Positions 15,872 through 17,499 of a stretch of 17,499 bases of DNA are shown piece after piece (within the stretch, counting starts at the first letter, position 1; every line of letters starts with the position of its first letter). The notes below the pieces were generated by a model. It ran no database searches. It was not told the DNA's origin and was given only the letters and a program-made list of their open reading frames with translations. Origin of the DNA: Thermodesulfobacteriota bacterium (GTDB lineage: Bacteria > Desulfobacterota > DSM-4660 > Desulfatiglandales > Desulfatiglandaceae); the NCBI GenBank assembly GCA_028278625.1, contig JANQDY010000228.1:1-17499 (forward strand), given 5' to 3'. The translations under genes were made by a program, and so were the position numbers.

Positions 15872-17499
15872 ATGACTGAAAAGTCGACTTACGAGGAATT
15901 GGAGCAGAGGGTCAGGGCGCTGGAATACAGGGATTGCAGCTCAGAGCCCTCGAGTTTTCCGGATGCGATGTCGCTCCTGGATGGTTTGGTCAAAGCCCAA
16001 GCACGGTTCATTCAAGGAAAAGAACCTCATCTGATATTTGATGGCCTTTTAAACGCCATACTGGAATATACCAATAGCCAATACGGCTACATTGGCGAGG
16101 TGGCCTATGAAGATGATGGCACATCCTACCAGCTGTCACGGGCGATCTCCAACCTTGCATGGAATGAGGATACTCGCAAGTATTATGAGGAGAACTGGCA
16201 TAGCGGGTTGCGGTTCGAGAGCAGCGATACGCTTTTTGGCATCGTCACCAAAACCGGGCAGGTGGTGATTGCCAACGATCTGTCCAATGATCCCAGATCA
16301 AAAGGGGTTCCTCCGGGTCATCCCGAAATAAAGACCTTTTTGGGAGTTCCCATATTTCACAAAGATAAAATTGTCGGCTCCATTGGCCTTGCAAACCGGG
16401 CTAACGGCTATGATTCTGACTTGGTTAAGGACTTACAGCCCTTCGTTTCAACATGTTCCGTGATTTTATCAGCCCTAAGAATCGCTTCCGAACGCAAAGT
16501 AGTGGAGAAGGCGCTGAAAGAAAGCGAAAAAAGATATCAAACCATCTTTCAAACAACTCCCGCTGGCATTGTTATTTCTGATCTTGAAAATGGAAAAATA
16601 ATAGAGAGCAATGACACCATCTGTAAAATCACTGGGCATAAATATCAAGAAATTCTCGGCAAGACTTCCATTGAAATCGGATTCTGGCCGAATATTGAAG
16701 ATAGAGAAAAAATCACATCTATGCTAAAAGAAGAAGGAAAGTTTCACAATCTTGAGTTTGATTACTGTAATATAAAAGGAGAACCTCGTACCGGGCTCTT
16801 TTCAAGCGAAATCGTCGACATTTCCAACCGCCCTTGTATTATCACGGCAATGGTAGATATCACCGGACACCGGCGGGCGGAATCCGCTCTGGTAACCTCT
16901 GAGAGAAAGTGGCGAAATGTCCTCGTCAATACGCCGCAAATCGGCGTTGCGCTCAATGTCAGGGCTGAAATTGTCTTTGCAAACGAACACTTTCTGGAGC
17001 TTACGGGTTGGAAAGAGGAGGAACTTATCGGCCAAAATTGGTTCGATATGTTCATCCCCGAACAAGTGCGTGAGGAAGTGCGGAATGTATTCCATACCGT
17101 GATGAGCCAAAAGGATACCCTCGGATATTCCACCTACGAAAACGAGATCATCGGCAAATCCGGCGAACGCTTTAATGTATCCTGGTCCAATGTGCTCTCC
17201 AAGGATGCCTCGGGTAATGTGGTTGACGTCACTTGCCTGGGTGTGGACCTTACCGAACGCCGACGGGTGGAAGACAAGCTCAAACGTAGCGAAACCAAAT
17301 ACAGGACCATGATGGAGGCAATAGAGGACCCTGTTTACATTTGCTCAGAAGACAATAGAATTCAATACATGAATCAGGCCATGTTGGACAGGGTCGGATA
17401 CGACGCCATCGGTGAACTTTGCTACCGGGCACTGCATGATTTCGAAGAAAAATGTCCGTGGTGTGAATACAAAGGGACATTCATGGAAGGCCATAAACA
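15872..17499 (+). CDS. GAF-PAS-PAS-PAS sensor protein, probable histidine kinase (3' truncated by window)
   Basis: The first 542 residues of a cytoplasmic sensor that continues past the window edge. An N-terminal coil (EELEQRVRALE) of a type common in deltaproteobacterial sensor kinases is followed by a GAF domain (about 50-205; SGLRFESSDTLFGIVTKTG, TFLGVPIFHKDKIVGSIGLA). Then come three PAS domains: about 218-335, 343-463 and 474 onward. Each linker has the usual coiled KALKESEKRYQ-type heptads, and PAS2 ends with a PAC-type VDLTERRRVEDKL. There is no membrane segment. The third PAS carries C517, C528 and C531 (CYRALHDFEEKCPWC). The kinase domain itself lies outside the window, so a diguanylate cyclase or other output is possible. 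Start: ATG 15872-15874 with AAGG about eight bases upstream. Confidence 0.88.
   Translation, partial: MTEKSTYEELEQRVRALEYRDCSSEPSSFPDAMSLLDGLVKAQARFIQGKEPHLIFDGLLNAILEYTNSQYGYIGEVAYEDDGTSYQLSRAISNLAWNEDTRKYYEENWHSGLRFESSDTLFGIVTKTGQVVIANDLSNDPRSKGVPPGHPEIKTFLGVPIFHKDKIVGSIGLANRANGYDSDLVKDLQPFVSTCSVILSALRIASERKVVEKALKESEKRYQTIFQTTPAGIVISDLENGKIIESNDTICKITGHKYQEILGKTSIEIGFWPNIEDREKITSMLKEEGKFHNLEFDYCNIKGEPRTGLFSSEIVDISNRPCIITAMVDITGHRRAESALVTSERKWRNVLVNTPQIGVALNVRAEIVFANEHFLELTGWKEEELIGQNWFDMFIPEQVREEVRNVFHTVMSQKDTLGYSTYENEIIGKSGERFNVSWSNVLSKDASGNVVDVTCLGVDLTERRRVEDKLKRSETKYRTMMEAIEDPVYICSEDNRIQYMNQAMLDRVGYDAIGELCYRALHDFEEKCPWCEYKGTFMEGHK

Overview
The window looks like chromosomal DNA from a Gram-negative anaerobe, most likely a Desulfobacterota ('deltaproteobacterial') member. 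This is inferred from the gene set and style: a DHH-CBS-nucleotidyltransferase fusion, an scpA-scpB-rluB block, a QueG-like two-cluster ferredoxin protein, and a multi-PAS sensor kinase with an E/L/R-rich N-terminal coil. No database search was possible, so all family names rest on motifs read by eye.

Left block (about 1-7810, minus strand). At the extreme left are two small unrecognised reading frames, in the same frame and separated by one TGA. A tRNA-Val(CAC) follows, with its own promoter and terminator. Then comes a long housekeeping series read leftwards: rpoZ (omega), dnaJ, dksA, a 900-residue DHH/CBS/tRNA nucleotidyltransferase fusion, scpA, scpB and rluB. Most junctions overlap (rpoZ/dnaJ 4 nt, fusion/scpA 4 nt, scpA/scpB 22 nt, scpB/rluB 107 nt), which points to translational coupling. 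The genes cover transcription control and stringent response (omega, DksA), protein folding, tRNA 3'-end maturation, chromosome condensation (ScpAB with SMC) and rRNA modification.

Middle (7811-11456, plus strand). A compact divergent promoter region separates rpoZ from yifB/comM. It holds an 8-bp inverted repeat that gives two sigma70-like promoters lying antiparallel on the same 34 bp. After yifB comes a two-gene module with a 4-nt overlap: a RecF/OLD-like ABC-type ATPase and a 217-residue TOPRIM-like partner. This looks like an accessory, probably defence-type cassette and is the best candidate for an under-described system.

Decay zone (11441-13639). The module's last four codons and stop lie antisense to a FabG-type reductase remnant that has lost its N-terminal third. 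Next come a secreted Ntn-hydrolase (phospholipase B/C45-like) gene broken by a one-base slip in a T7 run, and the C-terminal part of a pepsin-like aspartic protease with an internal TGA. The zone reads as a graveyard between the module and the next intact genes.

Right block (13806-17499, plus strand). An intact SMP-30/gluconolactonase-family protein, an intact QueG-like 4Fe-4S protein, and the first 542 residues of a GAF-PAS-PAS-PAS sensor protein that runs off the window. I saw no CRISPR array, insertion sequence or rRNA.
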